Of a stretch of 64,000 nt of DNA, positions 42,196-51,856 are shown one piece after another. The notes under the pieces were generated by a model that did no database searches, had not been told where the DNA came from, and saw only the letters and a program-made list of their open reading frames with translations. The stretch is from Luteimonas aestuarii (GTDB lineage: Bacteria; Pseudomonadota; Gammaproteobacteria; Xanthomonadales; Xanthomonadaceae). The stretch lies in NCBI RefSeq assembly GCF_004357985.1, contig NZ_SMTF01000001.1, positions 62,001 to 126,000 on the forward strand. Reading direction: 5' to 3'. Positions within the stretch are counted from its first letter, which is position 1. Each line of letters starts with the position of its first letter. The position numbers and the translations under genes were made by a program.

Positions 42196-42512
42196 TCTGC
42201 GAACGCCGGGATGAGGGCGAGCCACTGGCGCGCGCCCGGGCGAACGCCCGAGCGCGGTGCGCGAGGGCCGGGGTCGAAGACGCAATGCCTTCGCGCTCGA
42301 GCTCCAGCCACGAAACCGCTGCAACACCGTGCCGAGCCTTCGACGCGATGCCAGGAACGTGATGGACAGGGCAGCACCAGCCAAAGACGCCGGGTCCCGG
42401 CGTTCGCCGGGATGACGTGGATCATGGAGATCGTATCCTTGCAGAAATCCGGTAGTGCTCCGGCGCTGGCCGCAACGTTTCGTCGCACACCGCCGTCGTC
42501 CCGGCGCAATGC
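42196..42512. repeat. REP-like palindromes in a 468-nt gap
   Basis: The gap 42129-42596 has no credible gene. It contains fragments of the GTCATCCCGGCGnnCGCCGGGACC type: CGAACGCCGGGATGA at 42201-42215, a full hairpin unit at about 42389-42417, and GTCGTCCCGGCGCAATGC at 42495-42512. These are interspersed palindromes of unknown function, related to the 7.2 kb element. Confidence 0.5.
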
Positions 42513-42596
42513 GGTCCGCGACGTGACTTCCGGGGCATCGCAATGCACGTCCGCGGGCGCATCGTGCGCGCCATCCGCAACGATGCGCGTCCCGCG

Positions 42597-45500
42597 ATGA
42601 AGCTCACCGAAGCCTCCCTGCGCAATCCCGCCGCCGTGGCCGTCGCCGTGGTGATGGCCTGTGCCTTCGGACTGCTGGCACTGGCGAAACTGCCGCTGCA
42701 GCTGTTTCCCGAGATCGACCGCCCGCAGATGTCGATCCAGACGGCGTGGCGCGCAGCCTCGCCGCAGGAGATGGAATCGGAGATCGTCGAACCGATCGAA
42801 ACGGTGATGCAGGGCCTGCCCGGGCTGGAGGAGATCGCGTCCAACGTCTCGCCCGGCTTCAGCAACATCAACCTCACCTTCGCCGTCGGCAGCGACACGG
42901 AGGCGATGCTGGTCGAGGTGCTGTCACGGATGAACCGCCTGCCGCCACTGCCGCGCGATGCCACGCCGCCGGTGGTCCGCACCGGGGCCGACGTCGCCAA
43001 CGCGTCGCTGACCTTCCTGTTCGTGCAAAAGCTGCAGGGGACGTCGGGCGACGTACGCGATTTCCGCCAGGTGGTGGAGGACCGCGTGGTCCCGCGGCTG
43101 GCCGCCATCGAGGGCGTCGCCGGCGTCGAGATCAATGGCAGCGAACCGGAAGAACTGTCGGTCACCATCGACCTGGCGCGCGCCGCGTCGCTGGGCATCG
43201 ACATCCCACAGGTGGCCGCCGTCGCCGCGCGCGCCACCGATGTCTCGGGCGGCACCGTGGAAGCCGGCCGCCGCGAGTACGTGCTGCGTTTCGCCGGCCG
43301 CTATTCGCCCGATGCCATGGGCGGGATGATCCTGGCCTGGCGCGACGGCATGCCGGTCCGGCTGGCCGACGTGGCCACGGTGGAGGTGAAACGGCCGCAA
43401 CAGCGCTTCTTCTCCTACCAGAACGGCAACCCGGCGATCGGCCTGCGGGTGCTGCGCAGCAACGGCGCCAACGTGCTGGACACGCTGGCGCAGGTGCGCG
43501 ACGCCATGGAGGATCTGCGCGAGCAGGAACTGCAACCGCTGGGCCTGGACATCGCGCAAAGCTTCGATGCCTCGGTGTTCATCCACCGTGCGATCGGCCT
43601 GCTCTCGGGCAGCCTGTTCGCGGGGATGCTGCTTGCGGTCGGGTGCCTGTGGTGGTTCCTGCGCGATGCCCGCGCAACGGCGCTGATCGCCTGCGCCATT
43701 CCCATCTCGCTGCTGGCCACCTTCATCGTGCTGCAGCTCACCGGGCGCAGCCTCAACGTGATCTCGCTGGCCGGGCTGGCGTTCGCGGTGGGCATGGTGA
43801 TGGACGCGGCGGTGGTGGTGGCGGAGAACATCTTGCGCCTGCGCGAACAGGGCATGCCGGCCGCGCGCGCAGCACTGGAGGGTACGCGCCAGGTCGGTGG
43901 CGCGCTGCTGGCCTCCACCCTGACCACGGTCGCGGTGTTCCTGCCGGTGGTGTTCATGCGCGACGTGGAGGGACAGCTGTTCTCCGACCTGGCGTTGACC
44001 ATTTCCATCGCCGTGGGCGTATCCCTGCTGGTCGCGGTGGTGGTGCTGCCCGCGGCGGCCGGCAACTGGCTGCGCAGCCGTCCGGGCGGCAGCACGCGCC
44101 ACCGCTTCTGGTCGCAGGCCAGCGCCTGGGCGATGCGCTCCACCGAGGGGCGTCGCCGGCAGTGGGCCTGGGTGGGTACGCTGGTCGCCGCGCCGGTGCT
44201 GCTGGCCTGGCTGCTGGTGCCGCAGGTCGACTACCTGCCTCCGGTCAAGCGCGCGGCGGTCGACGCGAACTTCACCTTCCCGCCGGGCATGAGCCCGGAG
44301 CGGGTGGACCGCGAGATCGTGCCGGTGCTGCTGGCGCGGATGCAGCCGTACATGGACGGCGAGCGATCGCCGCAACTGAGCAACTGGTACCTGCAACTGT
44401 GGCCCGGCGGCGGCACGCTGGGCGCACGCGTGGTGGACGCCTCGCAGATCGGCGAACTGGAACGGATCGTGCGCGACGAGGTGATCGTGGGTTTCCCGGA
44501 CACCCGCGCCTTCGCGCGCGAGGGCGAGCTGTTCGGCGGGTTCGGCGGTTCGCCGCGCGCGATCGCGATCCACCTGCAACATGCCGATCCCGATGCGCTG
44601 ACCCGCGCCGCCGACCTCGGCCGGCGTGGACTGGGCGAACGCTTCCCCGGCGCCAACGTGCAGCGCTGGCCGAACGCCGACATCGATACGCCGGAGCTGC
44701 GCATCTCGCCCAACGATCGCCGCCTCGCCGAGGCCGGATGGCAACGCGGCGACCTGGGCACCGTGGTGCGCGTGCTCGGCGACGGCCAATGGCTGGGCGA
44801 GCAGTTCGACGGCGACCGCCGCCTGCCGATCATCCTGCGCAGCGATCGCGACGATGCGCTGGAACGTTTCGCCGGCGTACCGCTGTCCACGCCGCTGGCG
44901 GGGGTGCTGCCCCTGGGTGAGCTGGCGCAGGTGGATGCCGTGCTGGCCGCGACCCAGCTGCGCCGGATCGACCGCCGCCGCACCGTCACCTTGACCATCG
45001 ATCCGCCCGCCGACATGTCGCTCGAACAGGCGCTGGACATCGTGCAGCGCGAGATGGTGCCGCTGCTGCGCGATGCCCTGCCCGCCGATGCCGCGATCCG
45101 CGTCTCCGGCAGCGCCGACCGGCTGGAAGGCGTGGTCGCCAGCATGCGCGACAACTTCCTGCTGGCGCTGCTGGTGCTGTTCCTGCTGATGGCGGCGATG
45201 TTCCGCTCGCTGCGCGACAGCGCCTTCGTCATCGCCTCGCTGCCGCTGGCGGTGCTGGGCGGCGTGCTCGGCCTGCGCGCGCTCGGCCTGGTGGCCGGGC
45301 AGACGCTGGACCTGCTGTCGATGATCGGCTTCGTGATGCTGATGGGCATGGTGATCAACAACGCCATCCTGCTGGTCGCACAGACGCGCGAGGCCGAATC
45401 CGCCGGCGCGTCGCTGGACGAGGCCCTGCGCCAGGCGCTGGAGCAGCGACTGCGGCCGATCCTGATCGCCGCGGCCACCGGCGTGCTCGGCGCGTTGCCG

Positions 45501-45689
45501 ATGGCGGTCAATCCGGGCCCCGGTGCGGCGATCTACCGCGGCATCGCCGCGCTGTCGGTGGGCGGCATCGCGCTGAGCCTGGTGTTCACCGCGGTGCTGG
45601 TGCCGGCGCTGTTGCGGCTGGCCCACCGTCCGGCGCACCGCACGGCGACCGCGAACGCGACAGCCGTCCCGTCCCACGCCACCCCCTGA
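42597..45689 (+). CDS. RND efflux permease
   Basis: 1030 residues from ATG 42597 (the 5' extension to 42543 lacks RND similarity). Twelve membrane helices in two halves with large periplasmic loops. Landmarks: LPLQLFPEIDRPQMSIQT porter start, TFAVGSDTEAMLVEVLSRMN, and LAGLAFAVGMVMDAAVVVAENI in TM4, where the usual paired aspartates are D-A, so one proton-relay carboxylate is missing, as in several less-studied RND groups. SMIGFVMLMGMVINNAILLV is TM10. It would export drugs, metals or other compounds from the periplasm with the adaptor encoded downstream. No outer-membrane TolC gene lies in this cluster. Confidence 0.93.
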   Translation: MKLTEASLRNPAAVAVAVVMACAFGLLALAKLPLQLFPEIDRPQMSIQTAWRAASPQEMESEIVEPIETVMQGLPGLEEIASNVSPGFSNINLTFAVGSDTEAMLVEVLSRMNRLPPLPRDATPPVVRTGADVANASLTFLFVQKLQGTSGDVRDFRQVVEDRVVPRLAAIEGVAGVEINGSEPEELSVTIDLARAASLGIDIPQVAAVAARATDVSGGTVEAGRREYVLRFAGRYSPDAMGGMILAWRDGMPVRLADVATVEVKRPQQRFFSYQNGNPAIGLRVLRSNGANVLDTLAQVRDAMEDLREQELQPLGLDIAQSFDASVFIHRAIGLLSGSLFAGMLLAVGCLWWFLRDARATALIACAIPISLLATFIVLQLTGRSLNVISLAGLAFAVGMVMDAAVVVAENILRLREQGMPAARAALEGTRQVGGALLASTLTTVAVFLPVVFMRDVEGQLFSDLALTISIAVGVSLLVAVVVLPAAAGNWLRSRPGGSTRHRFWSQASAWAMRSTEGRRRQWAWVGTLVAAPVLLAWLLVPQVDYLPPVKRAAVDANFTFPPGMSPERVDREIVPVLLARMQPYMDGERSPQLSNWYLQLWPGGGTLGARVVDASQIGELERIVRDEVIVGFPDTRAFAREGELFGGFGGSPRAIAIHLQHADPDALTRAADLGRRGLGERFPGANVQRWPNADIDTPELRISPNDRRLAEAGWQRGDLGTVVRVLGDGQWLGEQFDGDRRLPIILRSDRDDALERFAGVPLSTPLAGVLPLGELAQVDAVLAATQLRRIDRRRTVTLTIDPPADMSLEQALDIVQREMVPLLRDALPADAAIRVSGSADRLEGVVASMRDNFLLALLVLFLLMAAMFRSLRDSAFVIASLPLAVLGGVLGLRALGLVAGQTLDLLSMIGFVMLMGMVINNAILLVAQTREAESAGASLDEALRQALEQRLRPILIAAATGVLGALPMAVNPGPGAAIYRGIAALSVGGIALSLVFTAVLVPALLRLAHRPAHRTATANATAVPSHATP

Positions 45690-45705
45690 TCCAGCGGAGA
45701 CCGAC

Positions 45706-46803
45706 ATGCGAACCCTCCACAAGACCCTGCTCGCCTGTGCACTGGCCGGCGTGGCCGCACTGGCCTTGCTGCGGCGCGACGCCGATGCCAGCGCCGCACC
45801 ACCCGCTGCGCCGCCTGCCGCCATCGTCGCGGTCGCGCCCGCGGTGGACATCGCGTTCGCGCCGATGCACTGGGCGCCCGGCGGCGTGATCAGCCGCCGC
45901 GATGCGCGCGTGGCCGGCGAACAGCCCGGGCGCGTGGCCCGGATCGCGAGCGTCGGGCAGACCGTGGCCGCGGGCGACCCGGTGGCGGTGCTCGACGACA
46001 CCAGCCTGCGCCTGCGCGAACGCGAGATCGAGGCCGAGTCCGCCCGCATCCGTTCGCAGCTGGAGATGGCCCGGCTGCAGGAAACGCGCTATGCCGCGCT
46101 CGCCGGCACGCAAAGCATCGCCCGCGCCCAGTACGACCAGGTCCGCGCGGACCGCGACATGCTGGCGCAGGACCATGCCCGCGCGCAGGCGCAGCTGGCG
46201 CAGGTGCGGCACCAGCGCAGCCAGATGGTGGTGCGCGCACCCTTCGACGGCGTGGTGGCCGAGCAGTATGCGCAGGCCGGTGAGTACCTGGTGCCCGGCG
46301 GCGCGGTGGTCCGCGTCGTGGACACCGGCGCACGCGAGATCCGCGTGCGCGCACCGGTCGGGTTCGCCGCGCAGTTGCCGCCAGGCACGGCGGTGCAGGT
46401 CCGCGATGGCGACCGGATCCACGCGCTGCACGTCTCCGCGCAGGTGCCGGTCGGCGACGAAGCCTCCCGCCAGATGGAACTCCGCATCGACGTGGACGGG
46501 CGGACGTGGCCGGTCGGCACGGCGCTGGAGGTCGGCATGCCACGCGCCGCGGCACGGACCGTGGTCGCGGTGCCGCGCGATGCCGTGGTACTGCGCCGCG
46601 AGGGCAGTTACGTACTGCGGATCGGCGACAACGGCACGGCCGAACGGCTTGGCGTGGTGACCGGCGAGGAGATCGACGGGCTGGTCGAAGTGGACGGCGC
46701 CGTGCGGCCGGGCGACAACGTGGTGGTGCGCGGCGCGGAACGCGTCGCGCCGGGACAGGCCGTCAGCGTGGAACCGCCAGCTCTCTCCCTGGCGGCACGC
46801 TGA
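45706..46803 (+). CDS. RND periplasmic adaptor (HlyD/MFP) subunit
   Basis: 365 residues. A short membrane anchor (KTLLACALAGVAALALL) is followed by the lipoyl/barrel pattern: EQPGRVARIASVGQTVAAGDPVAVLDD half-motif, a helical hairpin (about 100-190, RAQAQLAQVRHQRSQ), the second lipoyl half (VRAPFDGVVAEQYAQAGEYL), and beta-barrel strands to VRPGDNVVVRGAERV. It bridges the permease to the outer membrane channel. Starts 16 nt after the permease gene, same strand. Confidence 0.92.
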   Translation: MRTLHKTLLACALAGVAALALLRRDADASAAPPAAPPAAIVAVAPAVDIAFAPMHWAPGGVISRRDARVAGEQPGRVARIASVGQTVAAGDPVAVLDDTSLRLREREIEAESARIRSQLEMARLQETRYAALAGTQSIARAQYDQVRADRDMLAQDHARAQAQLAQVRHQRSQMVVRAPFDGVVAEQYAQAGEYLVPGGAVVRVVDTGAREIRVRAPVGFAAQLPPGTAVQVRDGDRIHALHVSAQVPVGDEASRQMELRIDVDGRTWPVGTALEVGMPRAAARTVVAVPRDAVVLRREGSYVLRIGDNGTAERLGVVTGEEIDGLVEVDGAVRPGDNVVVRGAERVAPGQAVSVEPPALSLAAR

Positions 46804-46816
46804 CGGCCCGTCGCCG

Positions 46817-47230
46817 TTATCCAGCGCCCTCGGACCTCACATGTGCAGCAACGTTCGCCAAGAACACCGGAACCTCGTGCGGTGGGCACCGCTGGGGCGT
46901 ACTGCCTGGAGGCGAAAAATCGGGAGGAAGCCGGCAACTCGATGCTATCGAAGTGGCAAGACCATGCTCGTGGACAAACACTTCCGAGCGCCTGTCCAGC
47001 GCCCCATCGGCCAAGTCGAACCTCCGCACGCGATTGCCGTTCCCCCCCCCCCGCACGAAACCAACGTCGTAGGGTCGAAATTGAACTGGACACTCGCCTC
47101 GCGGCACGATGGCACCTCCGAGGGTGTTGCAGGTGTTGATGACGCGCCAGGAGGAAGCGCCATCGATCGGGTAGGCACCATCCGCATCCAGGTCTTCGAG
47201 CGTAACCCCGTCCCGCTCCAGACGGCGCAT
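46817..47230 (-). pseudogene. Doubtful ORF with a G11 tract, possibly a gene remnant
   Basis: Frame open from 47287 (stop upstream) to 46817; ATG 47230 gives 137 residues. It starts MRRLERDGVTLEDLDADGA and has INTCNTLGG, PRGECPVQFRPYD, then GFVRGGGNGNRV encoded by a run of eleven Gs (C11 on the plus strand at 47042-47052). I do not recognise it. The neighbourhood 46804-47550 is otherwise gene-free and looks less GC-rich, so it may be a remnant of transferred DNA, or a real short gene whose frame is switched by the G tract. Confidence 0.3.
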
Positions 47231-47550
47231 GAAATCCCCGTCCTCACGCAATGTGTTGGAAAAATCCAGCTGGATGCGCGACCTGACCTAATGACGAGGT
47301 ACCGCGCATGGTCGCGATACCGGTGCAGCGGCGAAGACTCACGTTGCCAAGCCCATTGCCGCAAGTCATCCGGTCATCCTGCCGGAGGGGCCACGATCGT
47401 GGCGACGTCGAACATGACGATGCCTGCCGCCATCGAGCGGCCAAAAAATGCTGCAACGCGAACGCGGACAGAAACTCAAGCTTCGCGCAGCGACCGCGAC
47501 AATCTCACGCCGCACGTCGGAACCCCTCACGCGGACGCGCATCGCGACAC

Positions 47551-48039
47551 TCAGATGCGCGAGACCGTCCACGACAGCATGCGGCCATCGCGATACGGCA
47601 TGACGCCGTGGAACGCGCGCGGATCGGCATCGAACACCAGCGGCAGGAAATGGCGGTCGCCTTCCCACAGCGGCAAGTCGAGGATGTGGTCCACGTCCAC
47701 CCACTCCAGCGTGCCTTCGGGGTTCGACGCGAACGGCACGCCGGTGAAGCGGGTGATGACGAACACGAACCCGAACCAGTCCTCGCCCTGCTTGCCGAAA
47801 CCGGGCCAGCTGATGGTGCCGCGCATTGCCATGTCGTGGCACTCGATGCCCGCTTCCTCGTGGATCTCGCGGCGCATGCCAGCGACGATGTCCTCGTCGG
47901 CTTCGAGCTTGCCACCCAGTCCGTTGTACTTGCCCAGGTGCTGGTCTCCGGGTCGCGCGTTGCGATGGACCATCAGCACGCGCCGGCGATCGGGAGACAG
48001 CACGTAACCCAGGGTGGCGACGATGGGGGTATACGGCAT
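47551..48039 (-). CDS. Nudix hydrolase (MutT/8-oxo-dGTP-ase like)
   Basis: 162 residues from ATG 48039. The Nudix box is complete: GGKLEADEDIVAGMRREIHEEAG, matching G-x5-E-x7-RE-U-x-EE-x-G-U. Early GYVLSPDRRRVLMVHRN and later FGFVFVITRFTGVP, DHILDLPLWEGDRHFL fit the MTH1/MutT-like group. Hydrolyses nucleotide diphosphates linked to X, likely oxidised nucleotides. Cytosolic, monocistronic. Confidence 0.9.
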   Translation of the reverse strand: MPYTPIVATLGYVLSPDRRRVLMVHRNARPGDQHLGKYNGLGGKLEADEDIVAGMRREIHEEAGIECHDMAMRGTISWPGFGKQGEDWFGFVFVITRFTGVPFASNPEGTLEWVDVDHILDLPLWEGDRHFLPLVFDADPRAFHGVMPYRDGRMLSWTVSRI

Positions 48040-48145
48040 GGCAATTCGGTGGCGAGGCGGGCGTGCATTGTAGGAAATCGTCGCCGATGCTTCCCGTGGA
48101 TCGGCTGGTTCCATCTGCCGCGGCCAGCGCATGTCCTGGCACGGA

Positions 48146-48252
48146 CGCATCCGGTCACCGCATCCACGGAAATGACTGCGCAGCCCCGGTGCCGCTGCAA
48201 CCAAGCGGATGTCGAGCCGTGGTTTGCGGCGGCATCGGGAGTGCGCGTGCGC
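48146..48252 (+). repeat. Dispersed repeat copy 1
   Basis: About 107 nt in a 369-nt gene-free gap. Starts CGCATCCGGTCACCGCATCC, contains CAACCAAGCGGATGTCG and ends near GTGCGCGTGCGCAAG. A second same-orientation copy lies at 59274-59382 with clear similarity across the whole length. Confidence 0.6.
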
Positions 48253-48408
48253 AAGTTCCAGCCCTGGGATGACATTCCCCCGGAGCGTCGCAGCCTGCTT
48301 TCCTCCGTCTGCAGCGAATCCCATGACCCCGTCGTCACGCGGTTGGCGCACCGTTGAAAGCAACGCGCCGAGCCACGACATCCCGCCTGGTCAAGGCATG
48401 GACAGCAC

Positions 48409-51400
48409 CTACGCGCGGCTGGCAAGCAATCGATCCAGCACCGACTTCAACGCCAGCGGCCGTACCGGTTTCTGCAGCAGCGACAGGCCTTCGTCCAGCG
48501 CTGCGCGACGCACCTCGCCGCTGTCGTCGGCGCTGAGCACCAGCGTTGGCCGAGGGCCGAAGCGTTCGGCCAGTCGGCCGCGCAGCGCAATCCCGGTATC
48601 GCCCGCATCCAGGTGGTAATCGAAGAGCCACAGCGCCGCGGCGTGGCGCGTCATGGCACGCAGTGCGGCCTCGCCATCGCCCACGGCGTCGACCATGCAG
48701 CCCCAGCCTTGCAACAACGTGTGCATGGCGGCCAGCGCGGCCGGATCGTTATCGACCAGCAGCACGCGAAGCCCCTTCAGGCCGGGCTTCGCGGCGTTTG
48801 CCTCTCCCCGGACGGGACCCGCCGCCCGCGGCAGCCGCAACGAGAACACGGTCCCCCGCCCCATCGCGCTGCGCAGCGCCAGCGGTGCCTGCATCAAGCG
48901 TGCGATGCGATCGGCGATGGCCAGGCCCAGGCCCAGTCCCTGCCCGGGCACGCCTTCGCCACGACGGAACTCCTCGAAGATCACCGACTGCTGTGAAGCC
49001 TCGATGCCCGGGCCGGTGTCGTGCACCTCGATGCGCATCGCGCCGCCCTCCCGGCGCACGCCCAGCAGCACGCCGCCGCTCGATGTGTAGCGTACGGCGT
49101 TGGCCAGGAAATTCTGCAATACCCGCCGCAGCAACTGCGGGTCGCCGTGCACCCATGCCTGCGTCGCGACATGGCGGAACGCCAGGCCACGCTCCGCCGC
49201 CAACGCACCGAACTCCGACGCCAGCGGCTCCAGCACGTCCGCCAGCGGGAAGTCACGCGGCTGCGGCACCAGCCCGCCGGCCTCCAGCCGCGACATGTCG
49301 AACAGCCCCATCAACAGGTCGGTCGTCGAGTCCAGCGCGCCGCGCACCTGCTGCAACGACGCCCGCCGGGGCGCATCGAGCTGCTGCGACAGGCCATCGG
49401 TGAACAATTGCGCGGCGTGCAGCGGCTGCAGCAGGTCGTGGCCGACGGCCGCGAGGAACCGGCTCTTGGCATCGTTCGCACGCTCGGCTTCGCGCCGGGC
49501 CTGGTCGAGGCTGGCGGTGCGTTCGGCCACGCGTTGCTCCAGCGTCTCGTTGCTGCGCTTGAGCTCGACCTCGGCATCGCGGAACGCGGTGACGTCGGTG
49601 AAGGTCGCGACGAAACCGCCGTTCGGCATCGGGTTGCCGCGGATCTCGACCACGGTGCCGTTGGGGAAGCGACGCTCGGCGAGGTAAGGCGTGCCGGCGC
49701 GCATGTGGCGCAGGCGCTTCGTGGATTCGTGCTCGATGTCCACGGCGCCGATCAGGCCCTGTCGCAGGTTGCGGCGCACCAGCTGCTCCACCGGCATGCC
49801 GACGCGCAGCATGTCCGGCGTGAGGTCGAACAACTGTGCGTAACGCGTGTTCCACGCCACCAGCCGCAACTCGCTGTCCACCACGCTGATGCCCTGGCTC
49901 ATGTTCTCCAGGGCGGCTTCCAGCAGCCGCTGGTTGAAGCGCAGGTCCTGCGAGGCCTCGCCGACGATGGCGGCCACGGTATCGAGGTCGGGTCCCGCGT
50001 CGCGCCGCGCCGCGTCCAGTAGCAGTCGAGCCGATGCGCTGCCCAGGATCGCCGCCAGCTCGCGCTCCAGTTGCGCTTCGATCCGCGCCGGGACCGGCCC
50101 GGTTTCCGGCGCGCCCCGCAACACGTCATCGACGCGCGAGGCCGGCAGGAACCGCCGCCCGGCATTGCGGAGGGTCTGCAAATCGGAGCCGCCGCGCGAT
50201 GGACCGCGCGAGGGCGCGCCGCGCCAGGTCATCGCCAGCGTGACCAGCGTGCCGATGAAGAGACTGACGCCCACCGCCCGCCCCAGCCGGCTCCAGCCGG
50301 TGAGGCCGAACAGGGCGTCCGGCGCCAGCCATGCCCAGCCGAAGGGGCCGGCAAGCAGCCAGCTGCGGTCGCCCGCGAGCGTTGGCACCAGCATCACCCA
50401 TGCCCACGCGACGAAGCCTGCGGCCACGCCGAAAGCGGCCGCCCGCGGTGGCGTCTCCGGCCGCCACACCGCGAACGCCAATGCAGGGGCCAGCGTCGCC
50501 AGCGCCGAGAACGACACCGCGCCCACGTCGGCCAGCGCTTCGCTGCCGCTGACCAGCCGGCTGTAGGCCCAGCCCAGCAGCATGATCGCGAGGATGCCGC
50601 CCCGGCGCAGCATCAGCAGCGCGCCGCGGTGGTCGTCGCCCTGCCCGCGCGACCAGGCGCCGCGCAGCAGGCCCGGTGCGAACCAGTGGTTGCCGATCAT
50701 CAGGCTGAGCGCCAGCGTGCTGACGATGACCATGCCGGTTGCCGCACTCAGGCCGCCCAGGAACACCAGCAGCGCCATCGCCTCGTTGCCCTGCGAGAGC
50801 GGCAGCGCGAGGGCGTACATGTCCGACGGCACGCGATCGCCCAGCAGCGCGGCGCCCGCCTTCGCCAGCGGCAGCGTTGGCAAGGCGATCAGCAGCAGGT
50901 ACAGCGGGAACTGCCAGCGCGCGGTGCGCACGTGCGCCTCGTCGCGGCATTCCACCACCGCCACGTGGAACTGATGCGGCAGCAGGAACATCGCCAGCAC
51001 GCCCAGCAACACCAGCGGAACGAAGCCGGTGGCGGGCGCGGTCGCCGCGACGCGCTGCACCTGTCCGGCATCGGGCAGGTCCAGCGCCAGCCAGACGAAC
51101 AGTCCGAGCGCCAGCATCGCCACCAGCTTGAACAGCGACTCGAAGGCCATCGCCAGCACCAGCCCGCGATTGTGCTCGGTCGCACTGGCACGCCGGGTGC
51201 CGAACAGCATCGCGAATGCGGCCATGGCCAGCGCCACGTACAGCGCGCCGTCGCGCCATACCGCAGGCACGACGTCGCCGGCAGCGCCGGGACGCGACAC
51301 CACGGTAGCGAAGCTCAGGGTGATCGCCTGGAGTTGCAGCGCGATGTACGGGATCAGGCCGATGGCGACCACGCCGGTGACGATGGCCGCCAGCCACGCG

Positions 51401-51732
51401 TCCTTGCCCAACCGCGTGGCGATCAGGTCCGCAAGCGACGTGGCATTGCTTTCGCGCGCCAGCCGCACCAGCCGGGTCATGAACCCGAACGCCAGCGCGT
51501 AGAACAGGATCGCGCCGATGAAGGTCGGCGGCAGCGGCCAGCCGTAGCGGCCGGCCTGGGTGACGGTGCCGTAGAACGTCCACGAGGTGCAGTGCACCGC
51601 CAGCGACAGGGTGTAGACATGCCGCCAGTGCCGCGCGAACGCGCCGGCATGGCGTTCGGCATACACCGCCGTGCCGAACAGCACGGCCAGCCAGGCCAGC
51701 GCGGCGGCCGCGACCATGCTGACGCTCAGCAT
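48409..51732 (-). CDS. CbrA-like hybrid transporter-histidine kinase with receiver
   Basis: 1107 residues. The first ~500 residues are a sodium/solute-symporter (SSS/SLC5) domain with about 13 helices (HCTSWTFYGTVTQAGRYGW, SLADLIATRLGKDAWLA). Next comes a PAS domain (LLEAALENMSQGISVVDSEL, about residues 590-700), a coiled linker and a HisKA/HATPase kinase with H765 (AVGHDLLQPLHAAQ). A C-terminal receiver carries D1038 (WLFDYHLD). This is the CbrA/NahK family layout; CbrA senses carbon/nitrogen status in Pseudomonas. No CbrB-type regulator is adjacent. Integral membrane protein, monocistronic. Confidence 0.9.
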   Translation of the reverse strand: MLSVSMVAAAALAWLAVLFGTAVYAERHAGAFARHWRHVYTLSLAVHCTSWTFYGTVTQAGRYGWPLPPTFIGAILFYALAFGFMTRLVRLARESNATSLADLIATRLGKDAWLAAIVTGVVAIGLIPYIALQLQAITLSFATVVSRPGAAGDVVPAVWRDGALYVALAMAAFAMLFGTRRASATEHNRGLVLAMAFESLFKLVAMLALGLFVWLALDLPDAGQVQRVAATAPATGFVPLVLLGVLAMFLLPHQFHVAVVECRDEAHVRTARWQFPLYLLLIALPTLPLAKAGAALLGDRVPSDMYALALPLSQGNEAMALLVFLGGLSAATGMVIVSTLALSLMIGNHWFAPGLLRGAWSRGQGDDHRGALLMLRRGGILAIMLLGWAYSRLVSGSEALADVGAVSFSALATLAPALAFAVWRPETPPRAAAFGVAAGFVAWAWVMLVPTLAGDRSWLLAGPFGWAWLAPDALFGLTGWSRLGRAVGVSLFIGTLVTLAMTWRGAPSRGPSRGGSDLQTLRNAGRRFLPASRVDDVLRGAPETGPVPARIEAQLERELAAILGSASARLLLDAARRDAGPDLDTVAAIVGEASQDLRFNQRLLEAALENMSQGISVVDSELRLVAWNTRYAQLFDLTPDMLRVGMPVEQLVRRNLRQGLIGAVDIEHESTKRLRHMRAGTPYLAERRFPNGTVVEIRGNPMPNGGFVATFTDVTAFRDAEVELKRSNETLEQRVAERTASLDQARREAERANDAKSRFLAAVGHDLLQPLHAAQLFTDGLSQQLDAPRRASLQQVRGALDSTTDLLMGLFDMSRLEAGGLVPQPRDFPLADVLEPLASEFGALAAERGLAFRHVATQAWVHGDPQLLRRVLQNFLANAVRYTSSGGVLLGVRREGGAMRIEVHDTGPGIEASQQSVIFEEFRRGEGVPGQGLGLGLAIADRIARLMQAPLALRSAMGRGTVFSLRLPRAAGPVRGEANAAKPGLKGLRVLLVDNDPAALAAMHTLLQGWGCMVDAVGDGEAALRAMTRHAAALWLFDYHLDAGDTGIALRGRLAERFGPRPTLVLSADDSGEVRRAALDEGLSLLQKPVRPLALKSVLDRLLASRA

Positions 51733-51856
51733 CGGCTACCTGTCCTGGCCATGGTCGTGCGTTCGTCCATCCCACCCGTGCCACCCCGCAGGCGAGCGAG
51801 CATAGCGCAGCGGCGGGACCTGCCCGCCGCTGTCGACCGGCGTAGAGCGAAGCCGG

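Noticed and set aside
42924-46049. A 1041-residue minus-strand open frame
   Set aside because: It is the antisense shadow of the RND permease and adaptor, rich in H, Q and R without domains.
47041-47052. Poly-C run as a possible sequencing error
   Set aside because: Cannot be excluded, but the minus-strand frame stays open through it, so I kept it as a possible slippery tract rather than an error.
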